Shown here: positions 23,630-32,228 of the stretch, piece by piece
Numbering within the stretch: position 1 is the stretch's first letter
How the letters are laid out: the number at the start of each line of letters is the position of its first letter
Assembly: GCF_003075375.1 (NCBI RefSeq)
Contig: NZ_QDFT01000010.1
Coordinates: 1-64,000 of the forward strand
DNA: 64,000 bases
From: Microbacterium testaceum
GTDB lineage: Bacteria > Actinomycetota > Actinomycetes > Actinomycetales > Microbacteriaceae
Direction of reading: 5' to 3'
Translations under genes and position numbers: made by a program
Notes under the pieces: generated by a model
Databases searched by the model: none
Told to the model about the DNA's origin: nothing
Seen by the model: the letters and a program-made list of their open reading frames with translations, nothing else

Positions 23630-24753
23630 CCGTCGTAGTCGACGCGCACGGCGTCGGAGGTGGGGTGCGACTGGCACGTCAGCACGTACCCGCGCTCGAT
23701 CTCGTCGGGTTCGAGGGCGTAGTTCTCGGTCATCGACACCGACCCCTCGATCACCCGCGCCCGGCAGGTGCCGCACACCCCGCCGGCGCACGCGAACGGA
23801 ACGTCGGGGCGCACGCGCAGGGCCGCGGCGAGGATCGTCTCGTTCGCCGCGACGGGTGTCTCGACCGACGCGGACTGCCCGTCGAGGGTGAAGTCGATCC
23901 GCCGCGCCGGCTGGTCGTCGCGCACGCGGACGGGACGCGCTCCCCCGGTCTGGGCCGGCGCATCGCCCTCGCCCGCCGTGAACAGCTCGAACCGCACGCG
24001 CTCCCGCGCGACGCCGACATCGGCGAGCACCTCTCGGCACAGCTCCACGAGGGCGAACGGCCCGCAGAGGAACCACTCGTCGACGGATGCCGGGACGAGC
24101 AGCCGCGACAGGATGAGCCGCAGGCGCTCCTCGTCGATCCGCCCCGAGAACACGGGGGCCGCGCGCTGCTCGCGCGAGAGCACGTGGTGCAGCGTCAGGC
24201 GCGAGGGGTAGCGGTCCTTGAGGTCGGCGAGCTCGTCGACGAACATCACGTCGGTCGAGGAGCGGTTGGCGTAGACGATCGTCATGCGGGCGTCGGCGGA
24301 TCGCTCGAGCACGTCGGTGGCGAGGGCCATGATCGGCGTGATGCCCGATCCGGCGGCGATCGCCACGACGTGGCCGGTGGACGTCGACGCCTTCGAGACG
24401 AACGTGCCCTGCGGGCTCATCACGTCGATCTCGTCGCCGGGACGCAGCCCCTCGTGCGCCCACGACGAGAACCGGCCGTCCGGATCCCGCTTGATCCCGA
24501 CGCTGAGGGAGCCGCGGGCGGGCGGGCGGCACAGCGAGTAGGAGCGGCGCAGCTCCTCGCCGTCGACGCGCGCGCGCAGGGCCACGTACTGCCCGGCGGC
24601 GTAGTCGTAGGCGTCCGCGAGGTCGTCCGGGACCGCGAAGGTCACCTCGATCGCGGTCGGCGTGAGGGGGCGCACCTCGGCCACGCGCAGCGTGTGGAAG
24701 CGCGCGCGAGCGCGGGGCGCAGCGGCCGGGGGCGTGGCATCCGTCATCGTCAT
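23626..24753 (-). CDS. paaE: Phenylacetyl-CoA epoxidase reductase subunit
   Basis: A 375-aa oxidoreductase that passes electrons from NADPH through FAD and a plant-type [2Fe-2S] centre to the PaaA diiron site. The FAD domain has RRSYSLCRPP, the NAD(P) domain has IAAGSGITPIMALATDVLE and FLCGPFALVELC, and the C-terminal ferredoxin domain has CAGGVCGTCRARV plus a later Cys in VLTCQSHP (Cx4Cx2C...C). The start overlaps the stop of paaD (TGATG) and its end overlaps paaG by 4 bp. Confidence 0.95.
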   Translation of the reverse strand: MTMTDATPPAAAPRARARFHTLRVAEVRPLTPTAIEVTFAVPDDLADAYDYAAGQYVALRARVDGEELRRSYSLCRPPARGSLSVGIKRDPDGRFSSWAHEGLRPGDEIDVMSPQGTFVSKASTSTGHVVAIAAGSGITPIMALATDVLERSADARMTIVYANRSSTDVMFVDELADLKDRYPSRLTLHHVLSREQRAAPVFSGRIDEERLRLILSRLLVPASVDEWFLCGPFALVELCREVLADVGVARERVRFELFTAGEGDAPAQTGGARPVRVRDDQPARRIDFTLDGQSASVETPVAANETILAAALRVRPDVPFACAGGVCGTCRARVIEGSVSMTENYALEPDEIERGYVLTCQSHPTSDAVRVDYDG

Positions 24754-25250
24754 CAGAGGGCCTTGAAGTGGTCGAAGGGTTCGAGGCAGGCGCGGCACTC
24801 CCAGTGCGACTTGCACGAGGTGGAGCCGAAACGCGAGACCTCGCGCGTGTCGAGCGAACGGCAGCGCGGGCACGCGACGCTGAGCGCCAGACGGATCGGG
24901 CCGGCGGGAGCGCGACCGGTCGGCGGGGCGATCCCGTACGCGGTGAGCTTGCGTTTTCCCGCCTCGCTCATCCAGTCGGTCGTCCAGGCCGGGGTCAGGG
25001 TGGTCTCGACCACCGTGCGGCCGAAGCCGGCCGAGGTCAGGGCCAGGACGATGTCGTCGCGGATCGCGTCGACCGCGGGGCACCCCGAGTACGTGGGGGT
25101 GATCGTCACCGTGACGGTGTCGCCGTCGAGTCGCACGTCGCGCAGCACCCCGAGGTCGTCGATCGTCAGCACGGGCACTTCGGGATCGACGACGGATGCC
25201 GCGACCTCGCGCGCGCGTTCGAGGACGCCGGGAAGCCGGCCGCCGGTCAC
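24753..25250 (-). CDS. paaD: Phenylacetate degradation protein PaaD (Fe-S assembly-type)
   Basis: A 165-aa protein. The N-terminal DUF59/MIP18 domain reads VVDPEVPVLTIDDLGVLRDV and TVTITPTYSGCPAVDAI with a conserved Cys. The C-terminal part carries a zinc-binding set ACPRCRSLDT and CKSHWECRACLEPFDHFK. PaaD is needed for the epoxidase, presumably for metal-centre maturation. The start is GTG, overlapping the paaC stop (GTGA); its stop overlaps the paaE start. The length and both domains are normal. Confidence 0.93.
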   Translation of the reverse strand: MTGGRLPGVLERAREVAASVVDPEVPVLTIDDLGVLRDVRLDGDTVTVTITPTYSGCPAVDAIRDDIVLALTSAGFGRTVVETTLTPAWTTDWMSEAGKRKLTAYGIAPPTGRAPAGPIRLALSVACPRCRSLDTREVSRFGSTSCKSHWECRACLEPFDHFKAL

Positions 25251-26074
25251 CACGTCGCCCCCGGGTGACGGCGGGCGAGCACCTGCATCTCGGCGAGCAG
25301 CGGGCCGAGAGCGGGATGGTGCGCGCCGTGTCGTCCGCCCGCGGACGAGCCGGGGATCGTCGGCACCGCGACGTCCTCTTCGGCGAGGACGGCGGCCAGC
25401 ACGTCGTCGACTCGACCCCGCAGGGTCGAGGGGCGGACGGCGATGCCGGCGAGGCGATCGGGCACCGCGTCGTCGCGGAAGAGTTCGTCGAGGTACGGCC
25501 AGGTGTCGTCGAGGGCGACGAGCAGACGCCGACGCGACTCGTCGGTCCCGCCCGCCAGGCGGAGCGTCCACTGCACCGCGTGATCCCGGTGGTAGTCGAC
25601 CTCTTTCTCGGCCTTGCCGGCGACCGCCGAGAGCACCGGATCGGCGGATGCCGTGAGCTCGCGGTACAGCTCGAGCAGGTAGGTCGAGGCGAGCAGCTGG
25701 CGGGCGATCGTGTGCGCGAAGTCGCCGTTCGGCAGTTCGAACAACCACGCGCTGCGGAACTCCCTCTCGTCGCGCCAGTAGGCGAGGTCGTCCTCGGTGC
25801 GCCCGTCGTGACTCCCGGCGTAGCGCAGCAGGGAACGCGCGTGGCCGAGCAGGTCGAGGGCGATGTTGCCGAGCGCGACGTCCTCTTCGAGCTCGGGGGC
25901 GCGGGCCACCCAGCCGCAGAGGTTCTGCGCGAGGATCAGGGCGTCGTCGCCCAGGGCCATCGCGTATCGGGCGACGTCGGGGTCGACGGCGCGGTCCTCT
26001 CCCCCGGCGAGCTCGGCCGCGAGTTCGCGGGCGTCGAGAGACACGTCGCCGTGCGGGTCGATCGTGGCGCTCAC
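25247..26074 (-). CDS. paaC: Phenylacetyl-CoA epoxidase structural subunit PaaC
   Basis: A 275-aa ferritin-like protein, the non-catalytic partner of PaaA in the epoxidase complex. Recognisable parts are RYAMALGDDALILAQNLCGW, DVALGNIALDLLGHARSLL, GKAEKEVDYHRDHAVQWTLR and the C-terminal HPALGPLLAEMQVLARRHPG. The GTG start overlaps the paaB stop by 4 bp and the stop overlaps paaD. Confidence 0.94.
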   Translation of the reverse strand: MSATIDPHGDVSLDARELAAELAGGEDRAVDPDVARYAMALGDDALILAQNLCGWVARAPELEEDVALGNIALDLLGHARSLLRYAGSHDGRTEDDLAYWRDEREFRSAWLFELPNGDFAHTIARQLLASTYLLELYRELTASADPVLSAVAGKAEKEVDYHRDHAVQWTLRLAGGTDESRRRLLVALDDTWPYLDELFRDDAVPDRLAGIAVRPSTLRGRVDDVLAAVLAEEDVAVPTIPGSSAGGRHGAHHPALGPLLAEMQVLARRHPGATW

Positions 26075-26376
26075 AGGTGCGGTACCCCCTCGGACGCGGT
26101 GTAGTACACCGCGTGCCGGTAGTTCTTGCCCGCGGGCGACTCGAAGAAGGCGCCCTTGGCCCCGGGGTCGCTGGTGGTGACGGCATCCGAGGGCACGACC
26201 CAGACCGACACGCCCTCACCACGGCGCGTGTACAGATCGCGCGCGTTGCGCACGGCGAGATCGGCGTCGGGGGCGTGCAGCGAGCCGACGTGGACGTGGC
26301 TCAGACCGCGGCCGGCGCGCACGAACACCTCCCACAGGGGCCAGGTCTCGGCGGGGCTGCCGCCGGGCGTGGCCAT
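26071..26376 (-). CDS. paaB: Phenylacetyl-CoA epoxidase subunit PaaB
   Basis: A 101-aa subunit required for the epoxidase complex. It shows WEVFVRAGRGLSHVHVGSLH, AVRNARDLYTRRGEGVSVWV and YRHAVYYTASEGVPHL, all typical. Start and stop overlap paaA and paaC respectively, giving strict stoichiometric coupling. The length is standard. Confidence 0.95.
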   Translation of the reverse strand: MATPGGSPAETWPLWEVFVRAGRGLSHVHVGSLHAPDADLAVRNARDLYTRRGEGVSVWVVPSDAVTTSDPGAKGAFFESPAGKNYRHAVYYTASEGVPHL

Positions 26377-27347
26377 CAGGCGACCGCCGTCTCGACGCGG
26401 GCGGCGCTCTTCTTGGCTGCGTACGCCGCGGCCGCCTCGCGCACCCACGCGCCCTCTTCGTGGGCGTCGCGACGGTGCTGACGCCGCAGGGTGTTCAGCG
26501 GACCGCGTCCGGCGAGAACCTCGTTGAACTCGGTCCAGTCGATCTCGCCCATGACGTACTGACCGGTCTCGTCGTCGAAGCGCAGCTCCGGATCGGGCAG
26601 AGTCACGCCCAGCACCGCCGCCTGCGGGACGAGCATCGACACGAACCGCTGACGCAGCTCGTCGTTGCTGAAGCGCTTGATGTTCCACGCCATCGACTGC
26701 GCGGAGTTGGGCGAGTCGTCGTCGGGGGGCCCGAACATCATCAGGCTCGGCCAGTACCAGCGGTTCACGGCATCCTGGGCCATCTCGCGCTGCTCCTCGG
26801 TGCCCTGCATGAGGGTGAGGAGGATCTCGAAACCCTGACGCTGGTGGAACGACTCCTCTTTGCAGATGCGCACCATCGCGCGGCCGTAGGGACCGTACGA
26901 GGCGCGACACAGCGGCACCTGATTGCAGATCGCGGCACCGTCGACGAGCCACCCGATCGCACCCATGTCGGCCCAGGTCGGGGTGGGGTAGTTGAAGATC
27001 GACGAATAGCGGGCCTTGCCGTCGACGAGCTGCTGCGTCATCTCGTCGCGCGTGATGCCGAGCGTCTGGGCGGCCGAGTACAGGTACAGTCCGTGGCCGG
27101 CCTCGTCCTGCACCTTGGCGAGCAGGATCGACTTGCGCTTCAGGCTCGGCGCCCGGGTGATCCACGCCCCCTCGGGCTGCATCCCGATGATCTCGGAGTG
27201 CGCGTGCTGCGAGATCTGGCGGATGAGCGTGCGGCGGTAGCCGTCGGGCATCCAGTCGCGCGGTTCGATGCGCCCGTCGGCCTCGATGAGGGCGTCGAAC
27301 AGCTCCTCGCCGTCCCGGACGTCGCTGGGGGGTGCGGTCATCGTCAT
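26376..27347 (-). CDS. paaA: Phenylacetyl-CoA epoxidase catalytic subunit PaaA
   Basis: A 323-aa diiron oxygenase subunit that epoxidises the aromatic ring of phenylacetyl-CoA. Carboxylate/His ligands sit in helices such as [20 protein letters not shown] and [20 protein letters not shown]. Other strong signatures are [20 protein letters not shown] and [17 protein letters not shown]. The ATG has AAGGAG 6 nt upstream, and an operator-like site lies just before it (27365-27381). It is the first gene of the paaABCDE-paaG run. Confidence 0.97.
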   Translation of the reverse strand: MTMTAPPSDVRDGEELFDALIEADGRIEPRDWMPDGYRRTLIRQISQHAHSEIIGMQPEGAWITRAPSLKRKSILLAKVQDEAGHGLYLYSAAQTLGITRDEMTQQLVDGKARYSSIFNYPTPTWADMGAIGWLVDGAAICNQVPLCRASYGPYGRAMVRICKEESFHQRQGFEILLTLMQGTEEQREMAQDAVNRWYWPSLMMFGPPDDDSPNSAQSMAWNIKRFSNDELRQRFVSMLVPQAAVLGVTLPDPELRFDDETGQYVMGEIDWTEFNEVLAGRGPLNTLRRQHRRDAHEEGAWVREAAAAYAAKKSAARVETAVA

Positions 27348-27364
27348 CGTCGACTCCTTTTACA

Positions 27365-27381
27365 GACCGATCGTTCAGTAA
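27365..27381 (-). promoter_or_regulatory. paa operator site 1 (TetR/PaaR-type)
   Basis: The plus strand reads gaccgatcgttcagtaa; the minus strand TTACTGAACGATCGGTC shows near-palindromic ACTGAACGATCGGT. An identical 17-bp copy lies at 35131-35147 before paaJ. This copy is 18 bp upstream of the paaA start codon, so a bound repressor would block the promoter. The resemblance to PaaR (TetR family) sites is from memory; no paaR gene is in the window. Confidence 0.7.
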
Positions 27382-27451
27382 AACTGTACCCGAGGGAACG
27401 GGGCGCCGCAATGGTCGTGACCCCGGACCCGCGATGAGGTGTCGTGCAGCC

Positions 27452-28114
27452 ATGGCCGACACAGCGATCTTCGACGTCGACGGAACCCTCGTCGACACCA
27501 ACTACCAGCACGCGCTCGCCTGGTCCCGCGCCTTCCGTCGGTTCGACATCGTGCTGCCGATCTGGCGCATCCACCGGGCGATCGGAATGGGCGGCGACCA
27601 GCTCGTGCCCGCGCTCACGAGCGACGCCGTCGAGAACCGGCACGGAGAGGCGCTGCGCGCGGCGTGGACCGAGGAGTTCGAGCCGATGATCGACGAGGTG
27701 CGCCCCTTCGACGGCGCGCACGCGCTGCTCGCCGAGGTGAAGGAGCGCGGATTCCAGGTCGTCCTCGCCAGCTCGGGCAAGAGCGATCACGTGGAGCGCT
27801 TCCTCGACCTGCTCGACGCGCGCGACGTGGCCGACGCCTGGACCACCTCCGACGACGTCGAGTCGAGCAAGCCCGCGCCCGACCTCGTCCAGACGGCTCT
27901 GGCTCGCGTTCCCGGCACCGGCGGCGTGATGATCGGCGACTCCCCTTGGGATGCCATCGCCGCGGCCAAGGCCGACGTCGCCACCGTCGCCGTGCGCACC
28001 GGCGGCTTCTCGGCGGACGAGCTGAGGGATGCCGGAGCGGTGGGCGTCTACGACAGCCTCGGCGACCTGATCGCCGGCCTCGACGACACGCCGCTCGCGC
28101 GCGCGGGCGCCTGA
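27452..28114 (+). CDS. HAD family hydrolase
   Basis: A 220-aa phosphatase of the haloacid dehalogenase superfamily (subfamily IA). Motif I is AIFDVDGTLVDTNYQHAL (DxDxT), motif II is VVLASSGKSDHVERFL, motif III is the Lys in DVESSKPAPDLVQTAL, and motif IV is GGVMIGDSPWDAIAAAKADV. The cap domain lies between residues ~20 and 85. I start at MADTAIF; an ATG six codons upstream is an alternative. It lies between the two paa runs on the opposite strand. A pathway role is not indicated, and the substrate is unknown. Confidence 0.88.
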   Translation: MADTAIFDVDGTLVDTNYQHALAWSRAFRRFDIVLPIWRIHRAIGMGGDQLVPALTSDAVENRHGEALRAAWTEEFEPMIDEVRPFDGAHALLAEVKERGFQVVLASSGKSDHVERFLDLLDARDVADAWTTSDDVESSKPAPDLVQTALARVPGTGGVMIGDSPWDAIAAAKADVATVAVRTGGFSADELRDAGAVGVYDSLGDLIAGLDDTPLARAGA

Positions 28115-28142
28115 GCCCCGGCGCGCGCGGGCTCGCGGTTGT

Positions 28143-28246
28143 CGGCGAGACCGCGGCCGTCCGGCGAGACCGCACCCGTCCGCCGAGACCGCACCCGTGT
28201 GACGGCGAACGGATGCGGCCTCGGCGAAGCGATGCGTCCTCGGCGG
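28143..28246. repeat. Three direct and two inverted copies of a 19-bp word (hairpin-forming)
   Basis: The units cggcgagaccgcggccgtc (28143-28161), cggcgagaccgcacccgtc (28162-28180) and cgccgagaccgcacccgtg (28181-28199) are tandem. acggatgcggcctcggcg (28209-28226) and gcgatgcgtcctcggcg (28229-28245) are inverted copies, so the element folds back on itself. It occupies the convergent space between the HAD gene and paaK and may act as a bidirectional terminator. The core resembles the palindrome at 21886. Confidence 0.75.
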
Positions 28247-28261
28247 CACGCCCGGGCCGCG

Positions 28262-29572
28262 TCAGCGCAGGTCGTAGACGCGCTTGTACTTGCCCTCGCT
28301 GCGCGGGAGGGCGCCGGGCTCCTCGACGCGAACGTCCACGCTCGTGCCGATCAGCACCTTGATGCGCTGACGCAGCACGACGCCGGCGGCCTCGCACACC
28401 TCGCGCTCCAGGGCGGGATGCCGCTCGATGCGGACGGTCATGGCATCCATCCGTCCCTCCCGGCGCAGCTCGAGCACGAAGTGCGGGGTGAGGGTCTCGA
28501 TGCCCATCACGATCTCTTCGATCTGCGTGGGGAAGAGGTTCACCCCGCGCAGGATGATCATGTCGTCGTTGCGGCCGGTGATCTTCTCGATGCGGCGCAT
28601 CGCGGGGAAGGCCGTCCCCGGACGCAGCCGGGTGAGGTCGCGCGTGCGGTAGCGGATGACCGGGAACGCCTCTTTGGTCAACGAGGTGAAGACCAGCTCG
28701 CCGAGCTCGCCGTCCGCCACCGGTGCGCCGGTGTCGCCGTCGATCGTCTCGGGCAGGAAGTGGTCCTCCCACACGTGCGGTCCGTCCTTGGTGAGGGAGC
28801 TCTCGGATGCCACACCCGGACCCATCACCTCGCTCAGGCCGTAGATGTCGACGGCGGTGAGGTCGAGGCGACGCTCGATCTCGCGGCGCATCTCGTTGGT
28901 CCAGGGCTCGGCCCCGAGCACCGCGACCCGCAGCGAGGTCGAGCGCGGGTCGACGCCCGCCGCCTCCAGCGCGTCGGCGATCGTGAGCAGGTAGCTCGGC
29001 GTGCACAGGATGGCATCCGGTTCGAAATCCTGGATGAGCTGGGCCTGGCGCGCGGTCTGCCCGCCCGACATGGGGATGACGGTCGCCCCGAGACGCTCGA
29101 TCCCCGCGTGCGCGCCGAGCCCGCCCGTGAACAGCCCGTAGCCGTAGGCGTTGTGCACGCGGTCCCCCGCGCGCAGACCGGCGGCACTCAGCGAACGGGC
29201 GACGAGGTCGGCCCAGCGGTCGAGGTCGCCGGCCGTGTAGCCGACGACGGTGGGGCGCCCGGTGGTTCCCGACGAGGCGTGGATACGGCGGACGTCGGCC
29301 ATCGGCACCGCGAACATGCCGAAGGGGTAGGTCTCGCGCAGGTCGGCCTTGGTCGTGAACGGCAGCAGGCGGATGTCGTCGAGGGCGCGGATGTCGTCGG
29401 GGCGGACGCCGGCCTCGTCGAATTTGCGCCGGTACAGCTCGACGTTGTCGTACGCGTGGCGGACCGTCCACTGCAACCGCTCGAGCTGCAGCGCGCGCAG
29501 GCGATCGAGCGGGATGCCGGTGGGATCGACGGATGCCAGGAAGTCCGGGCGCGGTGCGGTTGTCAGGGTCAT
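28262..29572 (-). CDS. paaK: Phenylacetate--CoA ligase
   Basis: A 436-aa AMP-forming ligase that activates phenylacetate to phenylacetyl-CoA, the first step of the pathway. The P-loop-like motif is IHASSGTTGRPTVVGYT. The adenylation site has AVLGAEPWTNEMRREIE and DIYGLSEVMGPG, and the hinge and C-terminal domain include IEKITGRNDDMIILRGVNLF. The C-terminus EGKYKRVYDLR is typical. The start overlaps the paaI stop (ATGA). It is the final gene of the paaJFHZIK run, next to a hairpin repeat that may terminate transcription. Confidence 0.97.
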   Translation of the reverse strand: MTLTTAPRPDFLASVDPTGIPLDRLRALQLERLQWTVRHAYDNVELYRRKFDEAGVRPDDIRALDDIRLLPFTTKADLRETYPFGMFAVPMADVRRIHASSGTTGRPTVVGYTAGDLDRWADLVARSLSAAGLRAGDRVHNAYGYGLFTGGLGAHAGIERLGATVIPMSGGQTARQAQLIQDFEPDAILCTPSYLLTIADALEAAGVDPRSTSLRVAVLGAEPWTNEMRREIERRLDLTAVDIYGLSEVMGPGVASESSLTKDGPHVWEDHFLPETIDGDTGAPVADGELGELVFTSLTKEAFPVIRYRTRDLTRLRPGTAFPAMRRIEKITGRNDDMIILRGVNLFPTQIEEIVMGIETLTPHFVLELRREGRMDAMTVRIERHPALEREVCEAAGVVLRQRIKVLIGTSVDVRVEEPGALPRSEGKYKRVYDLR

Positions 29573-30186
29573 CGGGACACCTCCGTGGTGGGGAGCGCGG
29601 CGCTGCGCTCGAAATCGTTCGAGGGATGGGGGTCGGCGTCGTGCACAACCTCCGCGATGTACACATCCTCCGTCGGCGCGTCGGCGTGTCGGGCGGGGTT
29701 CGTGCGCATCGCGGAGGTTGTGTCCGCCGCGGGCTCCGCCGCCGGCGCGGCCCCGGCCACCGGCGCGGACCCGGCCACCGCCGCGGGCTCGGCCGGTGGC
29801 CGTCGATCCGTCGTGATGCTGCGCCCGCGCACCTCGGCGACCAGGTCGCCCGTCTCGTCGGTCACGCGGATGTCGTACAAGCCGGTCCGGCCGCTGCGGG
29901 CCCGCCGCACGGCCGTCGCGGTGAGCGTCTGCCCCGACGTCGTCGACTTCAGGAACGTGATGTCGGCTCCCCCGGCGACGGTCACCCTCTCGTCCTCGTT
30001 GCACGCGATCGCGAAGGCCGTGTCGGCCAGGGTGAAGACGAGCCCGCCGTGGGTGATGGCGAAGCCGTTCAGCATGTCGTCGCGCACGGTCATCGACACG
30101 CGCGACTCCCCCGGCGCGTCGTGCTCGACGACCATGCCGAGCATCGCCGAGGCGCGGTCGCGCTGCATCATGGACCGGAGCGTCAC
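29569..30186 (-). CDS. paaI: Hydroxyphenylacetyl-CoA thioesterase PaaI with an unusual C-terminal extension
   Basis: A 205-aa hotdog-fold thioesterase that recycles CoA from dead-end intermediates. The core (residues ~1-130) has MLNGFAITHGGLVFTLADTA with the catalytic region and GGADITFLKSTTSGQTLTAT. Typical PaaI ends near ITTDRR. Here about 75 further residues follow: Ala/Pro-rich repeats (AAVAGSAPVAGAAPAAEPAA), then a tail ending ALPTTEVSR. A perfect 16-bp inverted repeat lies inside the tail's coding DNA (29644-29659/29707-29722). The GTG start overlaps the paaZ stop and the stop overlaps paaK. The tail may be a gained non-functional extension. Confidence 0.9.
   Translation of the reverse strand: MTLRSMMQRDRASAMLGMVVEHDAPGESRVSMTVRDDMLNGFAITHGGLVFTLADTAFAIACNEDERVTVAGGADITFLKSTTSGQTLTATAVRRARSGRTGLYDIRVTDETGDLVAEVRGRSITTDRRPPAEPAAVAGSAPVAGAAPAAEPAADTTSAMRTNPARHADAPTEDVYIAEVVHDADPHPSNDFERSAALPTTEVSR
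29644..29722. repeat. Perfect 16-bp inverted repeat inside the paaI tail
   Basis: cacaacctccgcgatg (29644-29659) and catcgcggaggttgtg (29707-29722) are exact reverse complements separated by 47 nt. It lies within the non-conserved C-terminal extension of paaI, so selection on the encoded protein is an unlikely explanation. Confidence 0.8.
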
Positions 30187-32228
30187 ACCAGCACCTCGGC
30201 GGGAGCCCAGGTCTTGGCCACCAGCGTCAGCACGTCGTACTGCGCCACGATCTCGTCGTCCTGGTTGCGGATGACGGCATCCCACCGCACCTCGCCGTAC
30301 TCGTCGGTCTCGCGCGGGGTGATCTGCTTCGCGGTCAGCGCAACGCGGATGCGGTCGCCGGGTGAGACGGGGGTGACGAAGCGCAGGTTCTCGAGCCCCG
30401 AGTTCGCGAGCACGGGACCGGGTGCCGGATCGACGAACAGGCCCGCCGCCCACGACACCAGCAGGTAGCCGTGCGCCACGCGCCCGGGGAAGAAGGGGTT
30501 CGCTGCGGCGGACTCCTCGTCCATGTGGGCGTAGAAGGTGTCGCCGGTGAACCTCGCGAACACCTCGATGTCGTCGAGGGTGACCTCGCGCTCGTCCGAC
30601 TCGACGGCATCCCCGATCCGGAGGTCCGACAGGGGTTTGCGGAAGGGATGGATGCCGTCGGTGTCGGTGTCGGCTCCGGGATGCCAGACCCCGGTCAGCG
30701 CGGTCAGCATACGCGGCGAGCCCTGGATCGCCGTCCGCTGCATGTAGTGCAGGACGGAGCGGATGCCGCCGAGCTCCTCGCCGCCGCCCGCCCGGCCGGG
30801 GCCGCCGTGCACGAGGTGGGGAACCGGGGCGCCGTGCCCGGTGGAGGTGCGCGCATCGTCGCGGTCGAGGAAGAGTACCCGCCCGTTCATCGCGCCCATG
30901 CGGGTGAGCAGCTCGGTGGCGACGTCGGGGTCGTGGGTGGCGACACTCGTGACGAGGGAGCCGCCGCCCCGGCCCACGATGGTCGCCGCATCGGCGACAT
31001 CGGCGTACTCGACGATGCTGGCGACCGGCCCGAACGCCTCGATGTCGTTGACGGCCGGGGTCGCGGCATCCGCGAACGACAGCAGCATCGGCTGCAGGAA
31101 GGCGCCGTCGGCGGGCGTGCCCTCGGGCGCCTCGTCCGAACCGACGACGAAGCGTCCGCCGGCGTCGCGCAGGGCCTGCACCTGACGGAGCACCTCGTCG
31201 CGCTGCGCGAGCGAGACGACCGGCCCCATCGTCACGCCCTCGGCGCGCGGGTCGCCGATGACCACGCGCTCGGCGATCTTCGCGCGCAGCGCCTCGGCCA
31301 CGGCATCCGTCATGCCCGCCGGAACGATCGCGCGGCGGATCGCGGTGCACTTCTGTCCCGCCTTGGTGGTCATTTCGACGAGCAGCTGCTTCACGTACGC
31401 GTCGAACTCGGGGGTGCCGGGCGTCGCGTCGGGGCCGAGGATCGAGGCGTTGACGGAGTCGGTCTCGCTCGTGAACCGCACGCCGGGTGCGGCCTGGGCA
31501 CGCAGGCGCTCGGCGGTGGAGGCGCTGCCGGTGAACCCGACGGTGTCGCCGAGGTCGAGCAGGTCGAACAGGCCCGGGACGCTTCCGCTGACCAGCTGCA
31601 GCGCCCCCTCGGGCAGCAGTCCCGTCTCGACGACCATGCGCACCCACGCCTCGGCGACGTACGCCGTGGGGGTCGCGGGCTTCACGATCGTGGGGAGGCC
31701 GGCGAGGAAGGCCGGCGCGAACTTCTCGAGCGCGCCCCACATCGGGAAGTTGAAGGCGTTGATCTGCACCGCCACGCCCGGCAGGCGCGTGTAGACGTGC
31801 CGGCCGAGGAACGAGCCGTCCTTCGACAGCGGCTCGACGGGTCCGTCGAGCACGACCGTGCCGGCGGGCAGCTCGCGCCGCGCCTTCGACGAGAAGGTGA
31901 ACAGGACGCCGATGCCGCCGTCGACGTCGCTGAGCGAGTCGCGCCGCGTCGAGCCCGAGCGCTCCGACAGCGCGTACAGCTCCTCGCGGCGGTCGTTGAG
32001 GGCGATCGCGAGGTTCTTCAGCACCATCGCGCGCTGGTGGAAGGTGAGGGCGCCGATGCTGCGCTGCCCCTCGCGGCGCGCGAAGTCGACGGCCGCGGCC
32101 AGGTCCAGACCCTTCGTGCTGACTCGCACGATCTCGTCGCCGGTCGAGGCGTCGCGCACGACCGCGGCGTCGGGGTCGGCGTCGGGCGTCCACCAGGCCC
32201 CGTTCACGTAGCTGGGCAGAAACGTCAT
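30183..32228 (-). CDS. paaZ: Bifunctional oxepin-CoA hydrolase / semialdehyde dehydrogenase
   Basis: A 681-aa fusion. The N-terminal aldehyde dehydrogenase domain (residues ~1-520) shows VAVQINAFNFPMWGALEKFA, the DTVGFTGSASTAERL cofactor region and KAGQKCTAIRRAIVP with the catalytic Cys. The C-terminal MaoC-type (R)-hydratase domain has DIEVFARFTGDTFYAHMDEE, FPGRVAHGYLLVSWAAGLF and NLRFVTPVSPGDRIRV. It opens the oxepin ring and oxidises the resulting aldehyde. Two further in-frame ATGs lie just upstream; the ATG 6 nt after GGAG is used. It overlaps the paaH stop and the paaI start. Confidence 0.96.
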   Translation of the reverse strand: MTFLPSYVNGAWWTPDADPDAAVVRDASTGDEIVRVSTKGLDLAAAVDFARREGQRSIGALTFHQRAMVLKNLAIALNDRREELYALSERSGSTRRDSLSDVDGGIGVLFTFSSKARRELPAGTVVLDGPVEPLSKDGSFLGRHVYTRLPGVAVQINAFNFPMWGALEKFAPAFLAGLPTIVKPATPTAYVAEAWVRMVVETGLLPEGALQLVSGSVPGLFDLLDLGDTVGFTGSASTAERLRAQAAPGVRFTSETDSVNASILGPDATPGTPEFDAYVKQLLVEMTTKAGQKCTAIRRAIVPAGMTDAVAEALRAKIAERVVIGDPRAEGVTMGPVVSLAQRDEVLRQVQALRDAGGRFVVGSDEAPEGTPADGAFLQPMLLSFADAATPAVNDIEAFGPVASIVEYADVADAATIVGRGGGSLVTSVATHDPDVATELLTRMGAMNGRVLFLDRDDARTSTGHGAPVPHLVHGGPGRAGGGEELGGIRSVLHYMQRTAIQGSPRMLTALTGVWHPGADTDTDGIHPFRKPLSDLRIGDAVESDEREVTLDDIEVFARFTGDTFYAHMDEESAAANPFFPGRVAHGYLLVSWAAGLFVDPAPGPVLANSGLENLRFVTPVSPGDRIRVALTAKQITPRETDEYGEVRWDAVIRNQDDEIVAQYDVLTLVAKTWAPAEVLV

